Part shown: positions 1 to 8,054 of the stretch, piece after piece
Layout: each line of letters starts with the position of its first letter
Position numbering within the stretch: the stretch's first letter is position 1
Source: Desulfarculaceae bacterium
Lineage (GTDB): Bacteria > Desulfobacterota > Desulfarculia > Desulfarculales > Desulfarculaceae
Length of the DNA: 64,000 nt
NCBI GenBank assembly: GCA_021737145.1
Contig: JAIPEN010000005.1
Coordinates: 242,896 to 306,895 of the forward strand
Direction: 5' to 3'
The notes under the pieces: generated by a model
The model's database searches: none
What the model was told of the DNA's origin: nothing
The model's input: only the letters and a program-made list of their open reading frames with translations
Translations under genes and position numbers: made by a program

Positions 1-315
1 GACATCTCCGAGTGCTTCGGCCCGGACCGCTTCAAGCTGCGCGGCCCCCTTAACGCCCTGGCCATCCTGAACTGGCAGCGCGACGGCTCGAACCTGGACA
101 TGCAGCAGGTGGACCTGGCCGCCAGGCCGGACCTGCTGGCCGCTTTCAAGAAAGACTGGGGTTTGTTCTTCCTGAGCGAAGGCCGCGAGCCGGATCATTC
201 GGACCGGGCCTACTTGCAGGCCCTGGCCGGAGTCACGGTGTTCGAGCTGGGCGGCGGGGTGGACTTCCTGGGCGCGGCCCAACGGCTCTATGACGCCCTG
301 GGGGAGGCGGCGTGA
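1..315 (+). CDS. HprK-related kinase C-terminus (GAK system), partial
   Basis: The frame is open from base 1 to the TGA at 313-315, so this is the last 104 residues of a protein whose start lies outside the window; the ORF track shows only the part after an internal Met. No catalytic motif is left in this segment (it reads ...LNALAILNWQRDGS... then a helical tail). The call rests on context: the next genes are the CofD-related, amphi-Trp and XXXCH members of the set that NCBIfam/TIGRFAMs call the GAK system, in which HprK-like kinases are the usual upstream partners. The stop overlaps the GTG start of the next gene (GTGA), which indicates translational coupling. Kinase A versus B cannot be settled from this fragment. 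Confidence 0.5.
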   Translation, partial: DISECFGPDRFKLRGPLNALAILNWQRDGSNLDMQQVDLAARPDLLAAFKKDWGLFFLSEGREPDHSDRAYLQALAGVTVFELGGGVDFLGAAQRLYDALGEAA

Positions 316-1511
316 GCCGCGACATCAGCATAACCGTCACCCGCCGGGTGCTGTTGCCCGACCAACGCAAGCTCGCCCGCCTGGAACGGGCCCCGGAGTT
401 GGGGCCCAATATCCTGTTCTTCAGCGGAGGCAGCGCCCTCAACCCCCTGTGCCGGGTGCTGGTGCGCTACACCCACAACAGCACCCATCTGATCACCCCC
501 TTCGACTCGGGCGGCTCCTCGGCCACCCTGCGCAAGGCCTTCAACATGCCCGCGGTGGGCGACCTGCGCAACCGCATGATGGCCCTGGCCGACCGCTCAG
601 TGTGGGGCAACCCCGAAGTGGGGCGGCTGTTCGCCACCCGCCTGGACAAGGGCGCCTCTCCCTCGGAGCTCAAGGCCAAGCTGGCCGGGCTGGTGGAGGG
701 CAGCGCCCCCCTGGTGGCGGCCATACCCGACCCCTTGCGCAAGATCGTGCGCACCCACCTGGGATTCGCCGCCGAGGCCCTGCCCGCGGAGTTCGACCTG
801 CGCGGAGCCAGCCTGGGCAACCTGGTGCTGGTGGGCGGCTACCTCAACCAAGGCCGCCACCTGGACCCGGTGATCTACATGTTCTCCAAGCTGGCCATGG
901 TCCGGGGCACGGTGCGCCCGGTGGTCAGCCAGGATTTGCAACTGACCGCCCGTCTGGGCGACGGCTCCACCGTGGTGGGGCAGCATCTGCTCACCGGCCG
1001 CGAGGTGCCGCCCCTGGCCTCGCCCATCCGCGAGCTCTACCTGGGTCACGACGGGGACGGCCGCCCGGCCGAGGCTCCGGTAATCCGGGACAAGGTGCGC
1101 CGGCTCATCGATAAGGCCGAGCTGATCTGCTACCCCATGGGCAGCTTTTACAGCAGCCTGCTGGCCAACCTGCTGCCCGAGGGAGTCAGCCGGGCCATCC
1201 GGGACAACGCCTGCCCCAAGGTCTACGTGCCCAGCACCGGACGGGACCCCGAGGTGGTGGAGCCGGGGGTGGCCTTCCAGACCGCGGAGCTGCTGCGCTA
1301 TCTGCGCCAAGGCCGGGAAGACATCCCGGCCGCCGAGGTCCTGCACTACGTGCTGGTGGACCGCGACCGGGGGGTGTATCCCGGCGGGGTCGACGAGGAC
1401 GCGGTGCGGGCCCTGGGCGTGAGGCTGGTGGATGCCTCCTTGGTTAAGCAACAAGATCCGGAGCGTCTGGACCCCGAAGCACTGGCCGGGGTTTTGGCCT
1501 CTTTGGTTTGA
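312..1511 (+). CDS. CofD-related protein, GAK system
   Basis: A 399-residue protein starting at a GTG that overlaps the previous stop. It resembles the CofD/YvcK fold (2-phospho-lactate transferase family): an N-terminal nucleotide-type loop FFSGGSALNPL, then TPFDSGGSSATLR and GDLRNRMMAL, which are the substrate/phosphate-binding signatures of that family, and near the middle GNLVLVGGYLNQG. CofD itself transfers a phospho-lactyl group onto the F420 precursor Fo; the rest of the F420 pathway is not visible here, and the neighbours belong to the GAK set, so the CofD-related GAK subfamily is the better call. It is probably cytoplasmic: no signal peptide is seen. The true substrate of this subfamily is unknown to me. 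Confidence 0.85.
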   Translation: MSRDISITVTRRVLLPDQRKLARLERAPELGPNILFFSGGSALNPLCRVLVRYTHNSTHLITPFDSGGSSATLRKAFNMPAVGDLRNRMMALADRSVWGNPEVGRLFATRLDKGASPSELKAKLAGLVEGSAPLVAAIPDPLRKIVRTHLGFAAEALPAEFDLRGASLGNLVLVGGYLNQGRHLDPVIYMFSKLAMVRGTVRPVVSQDLQLTARLGDGSTVVGQHLLTGREVPPLASPIRELYLGHDGDGRPAEAPVIRDKVRRLIDKAELICYPMGSFYSSLLANLLPEGVSRAIRDNACPKVYVPSTGRDPEVVEPGVAFQTAELLRYLRQGREDIPAAEVLHYVLVDRDRGVYPGGVDEDAVRALGVRLVDASLVKQQDPERLDPEALAGVLASLV

Positions 1512-1615
1512 CAACGCGTTTAACGGCGTCCCCTTGCAGGCCGGGACCGGCTCCGGGCCATGGCGGCGGAGCGCCGAACACATAGCGGCGTCAATCTCCA
1601 ACCAAGGAGAAGCAA

Positions 1616-2062
1616 ATGGGCAAGAACGAAATTTCCTACAAGGCCGGCCTCCCCGCATCCCAGGCTCTGGAGCATTTGGAGAACCTGGTGCAGTCTTTGC
1701 GCAAAGGCTCGGTGTGCCTACAGGTGGGCGGCGAGCAACTGGTCATGGGCCTGAACAAGGCCGCGCCCCTGGAGCTGGAGATAAGCGCCTCGGAAAAAAA
1801 GGGTAAGAACCGCCTGTCCCTTGAGCTGAGCTGGAAGGAGCTCAAACCGGGCGAGGGGCAAAGCCCGGAGATGCTCATCAGCAGCCAGCCGCCGGCCCCG
1901 GACCCCGCGCCCAAAGCTCCGGCCGCGGCCTCCAAGACCCCCAAGAAAAAAGCCCCGGCCAAAAAAGCCGCCGCTCCCAAGACCAAACGCGCCGCCAAGC
2001 CCAAGGGGGCCGCCGCCAAAAAGACCACCCGCAAAAAGGCCGCAAGCGCCAAAGCCAAGTGA
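1616..2062 (+). CDS. amphi-Trp domain protein with histone H1-like tail
   Basis: A 148-residue protein with two parts. Residues 1-80 fit the amphi-Trp domain: alternating hydrophobic/charged strands and a C-terminal LSLELSWKE with the characteristic Trp. Residues about 95-148 are almost only Lys, Ala, Pro, Thr and Arg in histone-H1-like repeats (KKKAPAKKAAAPK and similar), so the tail should be disordered and strongly basic and could bind DNA, RNA or another polyanion. The ATG at 1616 follows AAGGAG with good spacing. It sits 104 bases after the CofD-related gene and 9 bases before the XXXCH gene, so it is very likely co-transcribed with both. The tail function is inference. Confidence 0.8.
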   Translation: MGKNEISYKAGLPASQALEHLENLVQSLRKGSVCLQVGGEQLVMGLNKAAPLELEISASEKKGKNRLSLELSWKELKPGEGQSPEMLISSQPPAPDPAPKAPAAASKTPKKKAPAKKAAAPKTKRAAKPKGAAAKKTTRKKAASAKAK

Positions 2063-2071
2063 GGAAACGCC

Positions 2072-2686
2072 ATGTCCAACGACCCCAACAAGAAAAAGGC
2101 CAAACACGCCTTTTCCCGCGAAGAGGCGGTGGAATACCTCCGCCGCCTGGCCGACCAGCTGGAGGACGGCTCCATCCAGGTGAGCAACGAGGAGATGGAG
2201 TTCGAGGGCCTGATCAAGGTCAAGGAAGAGCTCAAGACCAAAAAGGGCAAGACCTCGGTCAAGGTGCAGTTCAAGGTCTCCACCCAGGAGGTGCCCCACG
2301 AGGAAGAGCCCGGGGCCGATGCCCAGCCCGAGCTGGCCATCGACCAGGCCGCGCCCGAGCAGACCGAAGATAACGCAGAGGCCGATGAGCAGCCCTCGTC
2401 CTACAAGAAGCTCAAGAAGCTCATGGGCAAGCGCTTCAAGGAAATCGGCAAGGCCCTGGAAGAAGGCGGCCAGGTGAGCCAGGCCGACCTCGCGGCCTTC
2501 TGCGACAACTGCCTGCAGATGGTCACCTTCACGGGCTCCAAGCTGGGCGAGGATCTGTATCCCCAGTTCGAGGCCGCGGCCCAGGCCCTGCGCGCGGCCG
2601 GGGAAAGCGGCGATCCGGCGGCCATCAAGGAGGCCTACGACCTGCTGGACGGCCAGAAAAAAGCCTGCCACAAGGAATACAAGTAG
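2072..2686 (+). CDS. amphi-Trp/XXXCH domain protein, GAK system
   Basis: A 204-residue protein. Residues 8-72 (FSREEAVEYLRRLADQLEDG ... VKVQFKVS) repeat the amphi-Trp-like fold of the gene just upstream. An acidic linker (about 73-110, rich in Glu, Asp, Ala and Gln) leads into a helical C-terminal domain, YKKLKKLMGKRFKEIG ... LLDGQKKACHKEYK, whose terminal Cys-His is the mark of the XXXCH domain. Two further Cys and one Asn (FCDNCLQM) lie in the middle of that domain, so a redox or metal role is possible but unproven. The ATG follows GAGGAAACGCC. It is the last gene of the GAK group in this window; its acidic linker contrasts with the basic tail of its neighbour. Confidence 0.8.
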   Translation: MSNDPNKKKAKHAFSREEAVEYLRRLADQLEDGSIQVSNEEMEFEGLIKVKEELKTKKGKTSVKVQFKVSTQEVPHEEEPGADAQPELAIDQAAPEQTEDNAEADEQPSSYKKLKKLMGKRFKEIGKALEEGGQVSQADLAAFCDNCLQMVTFTGSKLGEDLYPQFEAAAQALRAAGESGDPAAIKEAYDLLDGQKKACHKEYK

Positions 2687-2758
2687 CCGCCTGTGTCTTG
2701 CGGCCGGCCCTGGTTTTAACAAACACCGCCCAGCGGCGGACCGTGGCTGAATGGCCGA

Positions 2759-2795
2759 GCCGCCCCTGTCTCCGCGAAACGGGGATAGGGGCGGC
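2759..2795 (+). other. strong hairpin in leader of the 2943 gene
   Basis: GCCGCCCCT and AGGGGCGGC pair perfectly and extend through six more pairs (two G-U) around the loop GCGAAAC, giving a 15-bp stem. There is no T-run after it, so it is not a standard intrinsic terminator. It lies between the GAK group and the solute-binding-protein gene. No known riboswitch class was recognised. The rest of 2687-2942 contains no gene I can support. Confidence 0.45.
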
Positions 2796-2942
2796 GATGC
2801 GTCTGGCGGCTGGGAACACACTGATTGACCTCTCCCCGGTTTGCTTGTATAAGAAATCAGCTCTCTGCCTGAAGGCAGTCTCCAGCCAAAAACAAAGACA
2901 ATTTCACCACGGCCATGAAGGTCCATTCGCACAGGTGCGTCT

Positions 2943-4529
2943 ATGCTTTTTCATGGCCTTCAATCCACATCCGGACCGCGGAGCGCGGCCCGTGGCGCTT
3001 TATTGCTTCTGGGCCTGTCCCTCGCCTGGCTGCTGGCCGCCCCCCCGGCCCTGGCCGCTCAAAAACCCCTGGTGATCGGCTGCGGCGCGGACCGTTACTC
3101 CAAGGCCAAGCACTACCTATCCTTTGCCAAGGGCGGCCCCAACGCCTGGATTACCGAACCCCTGGTCTTCCGGGGCGACGACTACCGCCCCCGGCCCGGC
3201 CTGGTGGAACGCTGGGAGCGCCAGGGCAATAAATACCGCCTCAGCGCGCGAAAGGGGGTGCGTTTTCACAACGGGGCCGAATGGGACGCGGCTGCGCTCC
3301 AGCGCGCCCTGGAGATCAACGCCTTCAACCGCTCCGAGACCCTGCGCATCAAGCCGGAGAGCTACCGCATCATCGACAAGTACACCCTGGAGCTGGAAAC
3401 GGCCCACCAGACGGTGCACTTCGCGGGCTTTCTCAGCCACCCCTTTGTGGCCGCCTATGCGCCGGGCACCGACTTCATCAACCACCCCGTGGGCACCGGA
3501 CCCTTTGTGTTCGAGAGCTACCGCAGAGGCAGCTATCTCAAGGTGCGGCGCAACGACGACTACTGGGGCGACAAGCCGCCCAACCGGCAAGTGATCTACC
3601 GCTTTCTGCCCGACCCCCAGACCCGGTTGCTGGCCCTGTTGAACGGCGAGTGCGACATCATCTTCCCGGTGGACCCTCAGATGTTGGCCTCCCTGCCGCC
3701 CGAGGGCCAATACAAAAAGGTGGTCACCCCCCTGCGCTCCTATGTGGTGATGTCGGTCAACTGGCACGGCCAAGCCCCCTTTGACCTGCTGCGGGATTCG
3801 CGGCTGCGCCGGGCGGTGGCCTATGCCATTGACCGCAAGGTGATCGCCCAGACGGTGTATCAGGGCCTGGCCCGTCCGGCCAAGAGCATCCTGGCCCCCT
3901 GGTTCTGGGACCAGGGCGAGGAGTTCCTGAAGGGCTATGGCTACGACCCGGCCAAGGCCAAGCGCCTGCTGAACCAGGCCGGCTGGAAGCCGGGGCCGGA
4001 CGGCATACGGGTAAAGGACGGCCGCCGCCTCAAGCTGCGCCTGGTATCGGGCTTTCCCACCGGGGCGGATCTGAAGCCCCTGCCCGAGCTGATGCAGCAG
4101 ATGCTCCTGGCCGTGGGCATCGAGGTGGAGGTGATCCAGACCGACGACATGGGCATGTACTACGGCTCCTACATGGCCCCGGGCCAGGGCGACCTGTTTT
4201 TGGAGAAATCCGGCAACACCTCGCCCACCCCGGCCTGGCTGCTCTACCTGCTCTATCACAGCGATTCGCCCTGGGTGGACTCGGGCTACAAATGGGTTTT
4301 ACCCGGGCCCAAGTTTGACCGGGCGGTGGAGCGGGCCCAGCTCAGCGACGACCCGGAGGTGGTGCGCGGGGCCATCCAGGAGGCCCAGCGGGTGCTGGTG
4401 GACGAGACCTGCTCGGTGATTCCCCTGCTGTTCGTGGCCAACGTATACCTGGTGCGGCCCGAGGTGGAGCTGGACCCCAGCCCCACCGGAGGCTACGAGC
4501 ACCTGGGCTACGCCCGCAAGAAGCGCTAG
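2943..4529 (+). CDS. ABC transporter substrate-binding protein, family 5
   Basis: A 528-residue exported protein of the peptide/nickel/opine binding family (SBP_bac_5). A basic N-terminus is followed by the hydrophobic stretch LLLLGLSLAWLLAAPPALAA, a signal peptide ending at ALAA-Q. Family signatures follow: LVERWERQGNKYRLSARKGVRFHNG, HPVGTGPFVFESY, NDDYWGDKPP and a C-terminal region with AYAIDRKVIAQTVYQGLA. It would bind an oligopeptide, nickel chelate or similar compound in the periplasm. AGGTG lies 7 bases before the ATG. The permeases and an ATPase follow directly, but one permease and the ATPase are damaged, so this protein may be an orphan receptor. No residue set that would fix the ligand could be read. 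Confidence 0.85.
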   Translation: MLFHGLQSTSGPRSAARGALLLLGLSLAWLLAAPPALAAQKPLVIGCGADRYSKAKHYLSFAKGGPNAWITEPLVFRGDDYRPRPGLVERWERQGNKYRLSARKGVRFHNGAEWDAAALQRALEINAFNRSETLRIKPESYRIIDKYTLELETAHQTVHFAGFLSHPFVAAYAPGTDFINHPVGTGPFVFESYRRGSYLKVRRNDDYWGDKPPNRQVIYRFLPDPQTRLLALLNGECDIIFPVDPQMLASLPPEGQYKKVVTPLRSYVVMSVNWHGQAPFDLLRDSRLRRAVAYAIDRKVIAQTVYQGLARPAKSILAPWFWDQGEEFLKGYGYDPAKAKRLLNQAGWKPGPDGIRVKDGRRLKLRLVSGFPTGADLKPLPELMQQMLLAVGIEVEVIQTDDMGMYYGSYMAPGQGDLFLEKSGNTSPTPAWLLYLLYHSDSPWVDSGYKWVLPGPKFDRAVERAQLSDDPEVVRGAIQEAQRVLVDETCSVIPLLFVANVYLVRPEVELDPSPTGGYEHLGYARKKR

Positions 4530-4537
4530 GCCGGCCC

Positions 4538-5488
4538 TTGCTCAAGGTAATTGCCCAACGCCTGTTCTGGCTGGCCTTCACCCTGCTGGGGGTGTCGTTC
4601 CTCTGCTTCTGCCTGTCCCATCTCTCGCCGGGTGAGACCGGTGACATGCTGCTCAGGCAATCGGGCGGGGTCACCTCCTCGGAGTCGGCCCAACGCTTCC
4701 GCCAAAGCCTGGGCCTGGACGATCCCTTGCTGGTGCGCTACGGCCGCTGGCTGGGCAAGGCGGTGCGCCTGGACTTTGGCGAGTCCTTTGCCACCGGCGA
4801 ACCGGTGGGCCGCGAAATGCTGCGCCGCCTGCCCGCCACCCTCAAGCTCACCGTGGCCGCCTTCGGCCTCATGCTGGTTATCAGCCTGGCCGTGGGGGTG
4901 GCCTCGGGCCTCAAGCCCGGCGGGCTGTTCGACCACGCCGCCCGGGTGGTGTCCACCGTCCTGGTGGCCCTGCCCAACTACTGGCTGGGCATACTTCTGC
5001 TCTTCGTCTTCGCGGTGCACTGGAAGTTTTTCCATGTGGTGGGCGGCACCGGGCTCAGGGACCTGGTGTTGCCCGCGTTCACCCTGGCCCTGGGCATGAG
5101 CGCCTTTTACGGCCGCATGGTGCGCGAGCGCCTGCTGGAGGTGATGTCCCAGGACTACATCCGCACGGCCCAGGCCAAGGGCCTCTCCACGGGGGTGGTG
5201 CTCTACCGCCACGCCCTGATCAACGCCCTGATCCCCCTGCTCAACCTGTAGGGCATGAGCTTCGGCTTTTTGCTGGGCGGCTCCCTGCTGGTGGAGACCA
5301 TCTTTTCCTGGCCCGGGGTGGCCAGCTTCGCGGTGCAGGCGGTGCTCAGCCGAGACTACCCGGTGACCCAGTGCTATGTGGTGTTCATGGCGGTGATCTT
5401 CACCGGCAGCAACCTGTTGGTGGACCTGGTGCAGACCCTGGCCGACCCCAAGCTCAGGCGCAAGGCCGCCCAGGGCGGGGAGGCCTGA
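4538..5488 (+). pseudogene. DppB/NikB-type ABC permease with in-frame TAG
   Basis: Two open pieces in one frame, 4538-5251 and 5255-5488, make one inner-membrane permease of the binding-protein-dependent peptide/nickel class. The first piece has the N-terminal transmembrane helix (RLFWLAFTLLGVSFLCFCL) and the EAA region MVRERLLEVMSQDYIRTAQAKG; the second starts within the next helix, GMSFGFLLGGSLLVETIFSWPGV, the most conserved family segment. The TAG at 5249-5251 falls exactly where homologues carry a hydrophobic residue (NLLG-type); a single T-to-A change from TTG would explain it. The start is a TTG 9 bases after the previous stop. Either a nonsense mutation or a sequencing error; natural readthrough is unlikely. 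Confidence 0.8.
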
Positions 5489-5489
5489 G

Positions 5490-6317
5490 ATGATACGGGG
5501 GCTCGGGCGGCTCAACACCAGCCTGATCCTGGGCGGCGGCCTGGTGGCCCTGCTGCTGTTGGTGGCCCTGGCCGGGCCCTGGCTGGCCCCCCACGACCCC
5601 CTGAAGATCAACCTGGCCGCCCGCCTGGCCCCGCCCAGCCCGGACTATCCCCTGGGCGCGGACCCCCTGGGCCGCTGCGTGCTCTCGCGCCTGCTCTACG
5701 GCTGCCGCACCTCCCTGGCCGTGGGCCTCATGGTCTCGGCCGGGGTGATGCTTTTGGGCGTGGCCCTGGGCCTGGCCGCCGGCCTGGGCGGGCGCTACAG
5801 CGACTTCTGGCTCATGCGCCTGGTGGACATCGTGCTGGCCTTTCCCTCCCTGGTGCTCACCCTGGCGGTGATCGGCCTGTTGGGCCCCAGCCTGCCCGCC
5901 GCCGCCGTGGCTCTGTGCCTGAGCTGGTGGCCGGTCTACGCCCGCCTGGTGCGGGGGCTGGTGCTCTCGGCCCGGGAGCGGGAGTTCGTCTTGGCCGCCC
6001 GCCTGGTGGGCACCTCCGGCCTGGCCCTGGTGCGCCGCCACATCCTGCCCTCGGTGCTGCCGCCCATCATGGTGATGGCCAGCCTGGAGACCGGCACCAT
6101 GGTCCTGGTGCTGGCCGGCCTTAGCTTTCTGGGCCTGGGGGCCCAGCCGCCCCTGCCCGAGTGGGGGGCCATGCTCAACGAGGCCCGCTCCTACATCTAC
6201 ACCGCGCCCCATCTTTTGCTGGCGCCGGGCCTGGCCATTTTTCTCACCGTGCTGGGCTTCAACCTGCTGGGCGAAGGCCTGCGCGACGCCCTCAGGGTGA
6301 AAAAGGCGGTGAGCTGA
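5490..6317 (+). CDS. DppC/NikC-type ABC permease
   Basis: A 275-residue inner-membrane permease, the second channel subunit of the family-5 transporter. It has the class N-terminal signature (PWLAPHDPLKINLAARLAPPSPDYPLGADPLGR), five to six hydrophobic helices, and the cytoplasmic coupling segment ARLVRGLVLSAREREFVLAARLVGTS that contacts the ATPase. The C-terminal FLGLGAQPPLPEWGAMLNEAR is also typical. The start is one base after the stop of the first permease, and its stop overlaps the next ATG (ATGA). It is intact, but both partners (upstream permease, downstream ATPase) are broken, so it probably does not work as a transporter unless the ATPase is supplied from elsewhere. Confidence 0.9.
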   Translation: MIRGLGRLNTSLILGGGLVALLLLVALAGPWLAPHDPLKINLAARLAPPSPDYPLGADPLGRCVLSRLLYGCRTSLAVGLMVSAGVMLLGVALGLAAGLGGRYSDFWLMRLVDIVLAFPSLVLTLAVIGLLGPSLPAAAVALCLSWWPVYARLVRGLVLSAREREFVLAARLVGTSGLALVRRHILPSVLPPIMVMASLETGTMVLVLAGLSFLGLGAQPPLPEWGAMLNEARSYIYTAPHLLLAPGLAIFLTVLGFNLLGEGLRDALRVKKAVS

Positions 6318-6526
6318 TGAGCCTGCTCAACGTCGAGAACCTGTGCATCGCCTTCCCCGGCCGGCCCCGGCCCAGCCTGCCGGTGCGGGGGCTCAACCTG
6401 ACCCTAGAGCGCGGCTCGGTGCTGGGCCTGGTGGGCCAGAGCGGCTCGGGCAAGAGCCTCAGCGCCCTGGCGGTGATGGGCATGGTGCCCCGGCCGGGGC
6501 GCAAACGAAGGCAGCCCGACGACTAG
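6317..6526 (+). pseudogene. truncated DppD-type ABC ATPase
   Basis: The 69-residue reading frame starts like a full peptide-transporter ATPase (MSLLNVENLCIAFPGRPRP ... RGLNLTLERGSVLGLVG) and reaches an intact Walker A, GQSGSGKS, followed by LSALAVMGMVP. It then ends after RKRRQPDD with a stop. Signature motif, Walker B and the Cys-rich C-terminus usual for DppD/OppD are all absent; a normal protein has about 320 residues. The homology breaks beside two large hairpins (6507-6607). There is no DppF gene after it. This looks like a 3-prime deletion, and it makes the transporter unlikely to function. Confidence 0.85.
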
Positions 6527-6546
6527 CCAGGAGGCGGGCTGCCTTC
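6507..6546 (+). terminator. 12-bp perfect hairpin over end of truncated ATPase
   Basis: GAAGGCAGCCCG (6507-6518) and CGGGCTGCCTTC (6535-6546) are perfect reverse complements around a 16-base loop containing the stop codon. The following bases are ACCATAAAAAAAG rather than a T-run, so on the plus strand it is at best an imperfect terminator. It may be part of a composite foldback element with the next hairpin. Confidence 0.45.
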
Positions 6547-6551
6547 ACCAT

Positions 6552-6610
6552 AAAAAAAGCCAAGGGCCTAGTGGGGACTGCTGTCCCTGCCAGGCCTCCT
6601 TGGCTTTAGC
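6552..6610 (+). repeat. long nested foldback element
   Basis: AAAGCCAAGG-GCCT (6556-6569) pairs with AGGC-CT-CCTTGGCTTT (6592-6607), leaving a two-base bulge, and encloses a second hairpin GGGAC-TGCT-GTCCC (6574-6587). With A-runs on one side and T-runs on the other it could work as a bidirectional terminator. Its place at the break of a truncated gene also fits a REP/MITE-like insertion scar. Confidence 0.45.
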
Positions 6611-6735
6611 TCTTGTGCTTTATCTGTGGTCTTGTGCGCCGCTTCCTGCGCCGCATTCGGGTTCTTTCTAGCCCGGCGGGCTAAGCTTGTCAAGCATTAG
6701 AGGCGGCGGGACTGCGGCGCCCGGCCGGAGGGAGC

Positions 6736-6775
6736 AAAAAAACGGGCCCACCCGGAATAATCCGGGCAGGCCCGT
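6736..6775 (-). terminator. intrinsic terminator of the liv/amidase operon
   Basis: On the minus strand the stem ACGGGCC-TG-CCCGG / CCGGG-TG-GGCCCGT, with loop ATTATT, is followed directly by TTTTTTT. It lies 25 bases after the stop of the livK-like gene, the last gene of the minus-strand operon. Confidence 0.8.
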
Positions 6776-6799
6776 TGTCATCGGTGTCGCGCGGGGGGG

Positions 6800-7960
6800 T
6801 TAGTCCTGAACGATCTTTTCGCCTTCGACCCTGCCCAGGATCTCGTACTTGCCGTCCTTGACCTGAATCAGGAACTCATCCAGCACGATCTGGTTGGTCT
6901 TGTCGAAGTAGATGTCGCGGCCCTGCACGCTGGGGTACTTGACCTTGGTCAAGGCGTCGCGCACCGCCGCCGGGGCGGTCTTCTTGGCCATCTTCAGGGC
7001 CTGGGCCACGATGTACACCGTCTCATAGCCGCTCATGGCGAACTTGTCCGGCACCTGCTTGTAGGCCTTCTGGTAGGCATCCACGAACTTCTTGTTGGCC
7101 GGGGTGTCGATGTTGGGCACGTAGCGGGTGGGGCCGGCCAGGCCGTTGGAGTTGGACCCGGTGAGCTTCATGAAGTCGGGATTGAAATAGGCGCTGGTGG
7201 GGTCCAGGAGGCGGACCTCCTTGGTCAGGCCGATCTCGGCCATCTGGTTGGTGGCCACCGAGTGCTCGGCGGTGTTGGCGATCAGGGCGATGCCGTCGGG
7301 CTTCTTGGAGCGAATCTTGGTGAGCAGGGTGTAGTAGTCGGTGGCGCCCTGGGGGTGATACTCCACCGCCACGACCTCGCCGCCTTCCTTTTTCACCAGG
7401 TCGCTGAGCGACTTCACGCCGCCCCGGCCGTAATCGTCGTTGCGGGCCAGGAAGGCCCAGCGCTTGATCTTAAGGGCGGTGATGGCCTGCTTGACAAAGG
7501 CGCGGGCCATCATGTCCGAGTTGTCGCAGTTGCGGAAGATCCACTGGTTGCCCTGCTTGGTGATGGGCGGGGCGATGGAGATGGGGGTGATCTGGGGCAC
7601 CTTGTTGCGCTTGGCCACCTCGGCGTCGGCCAGGGTGGAGGTGCTGCAGAAGTCGCCGATGACCACCGAGACCTTGTCGCGGGTCATGAGCTTTTCCACC
7701 GCCGCCACGGACATGCGCGGGTTGCAGGTGCTGTCTTCCTTGACGATCTCGATGGGCATTTTCTGGCCACCGATCTCCACGCCGCCGGCGGCGTTGATCT
7801 GCTTCACCGCCAGGTCGATGCCATTGAAGGTGCGGGTGCCGTCGGAGCCGACCGGCCCGGAGAAGGGCAGCACCACGCCGACCTTGACGGGCCCGGCGGC
7901 CCAGGCCGTGGTGGCCATCAGGGCCACGATGGCCGTTGCCATAATCATGAGTTTTTTCAT
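6800..7960 (-). CDS. livK: Liv-type ABC transporter periplasmic binding protein
   Basis: A 386-residue periplasmic receptor of the branched-chain amino acid/amide binding family (Peripla_BP_6). The signal peptide MKKLMIMATAIVALMATTAWAA is cut before GPVKVGVVLPFSGPVG, and the family body follows (FNGIDLAVKQINAAGG, EKLMTRDKVSVVIGDFCSTSTLA, FLARNDDYGRGG). GGAGAGAG lies ahead of the ATG. It is the last gene of a minus-strand run that also encodes the matching permeases and ATPases plus two amide hydrolases, so the ligand may be an amide, urea-like compound or amino-acid amide rather than leucine itself; that is inference from the neighbours. A clear terminator follows. Confidence 0.85.
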   Translation of the reverse strand: MKKLMIMATAIVALMATTAWAAGPVKVGVVLPFSGPVGSDGTRTFNGIDLAVKQINAAGGVEIGGQKMPIEIVKEDSTCNPRMSVAAVEKLMTRDKVSVVIGDFCSTSTLADAEVAKRNKVPQITPISIAPPITKQGNQWIFRNCDNSDMMARAFVKQAITALKIKRWAFLARNDDYGRGGVKSLSDLVKKEGGEVVAVEYHPQGATDYYTLLTKIRSKKPDGIALIANTAEHSVATNQMAEIGLTKEVRLLDPTSAYFNPDFMKLTGSNSNGLAGPTRYVPNIDTPANKKFVDAYQKAYKQVPDKFAMSGYETVYIVAQALKMAKKTAPAAVRDALTKVKYPSVQGRDIYFDKTNQIVLDEFLIQVKDGKYEILGRVEGEKIVQD

Positions 7961-8054
7961 CGGTCTCTCTCCTCTAGTGTTATGTGCGCCCGGTGCAAAA
8001 CACCTTGCGGCGTTAATCAGTCACCGTGGGTCAACCGCCTACCGGTTGGTGAAT

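Noticed and set aside
5249-5251. TAG as pyrrolysine or natural readthrough in the permease
   Set aside because: The position is a membrane helix in a transporter, not a methylamine methyltransferase, and no pyl genes are visible. Nonsense mutation or error is simpler.
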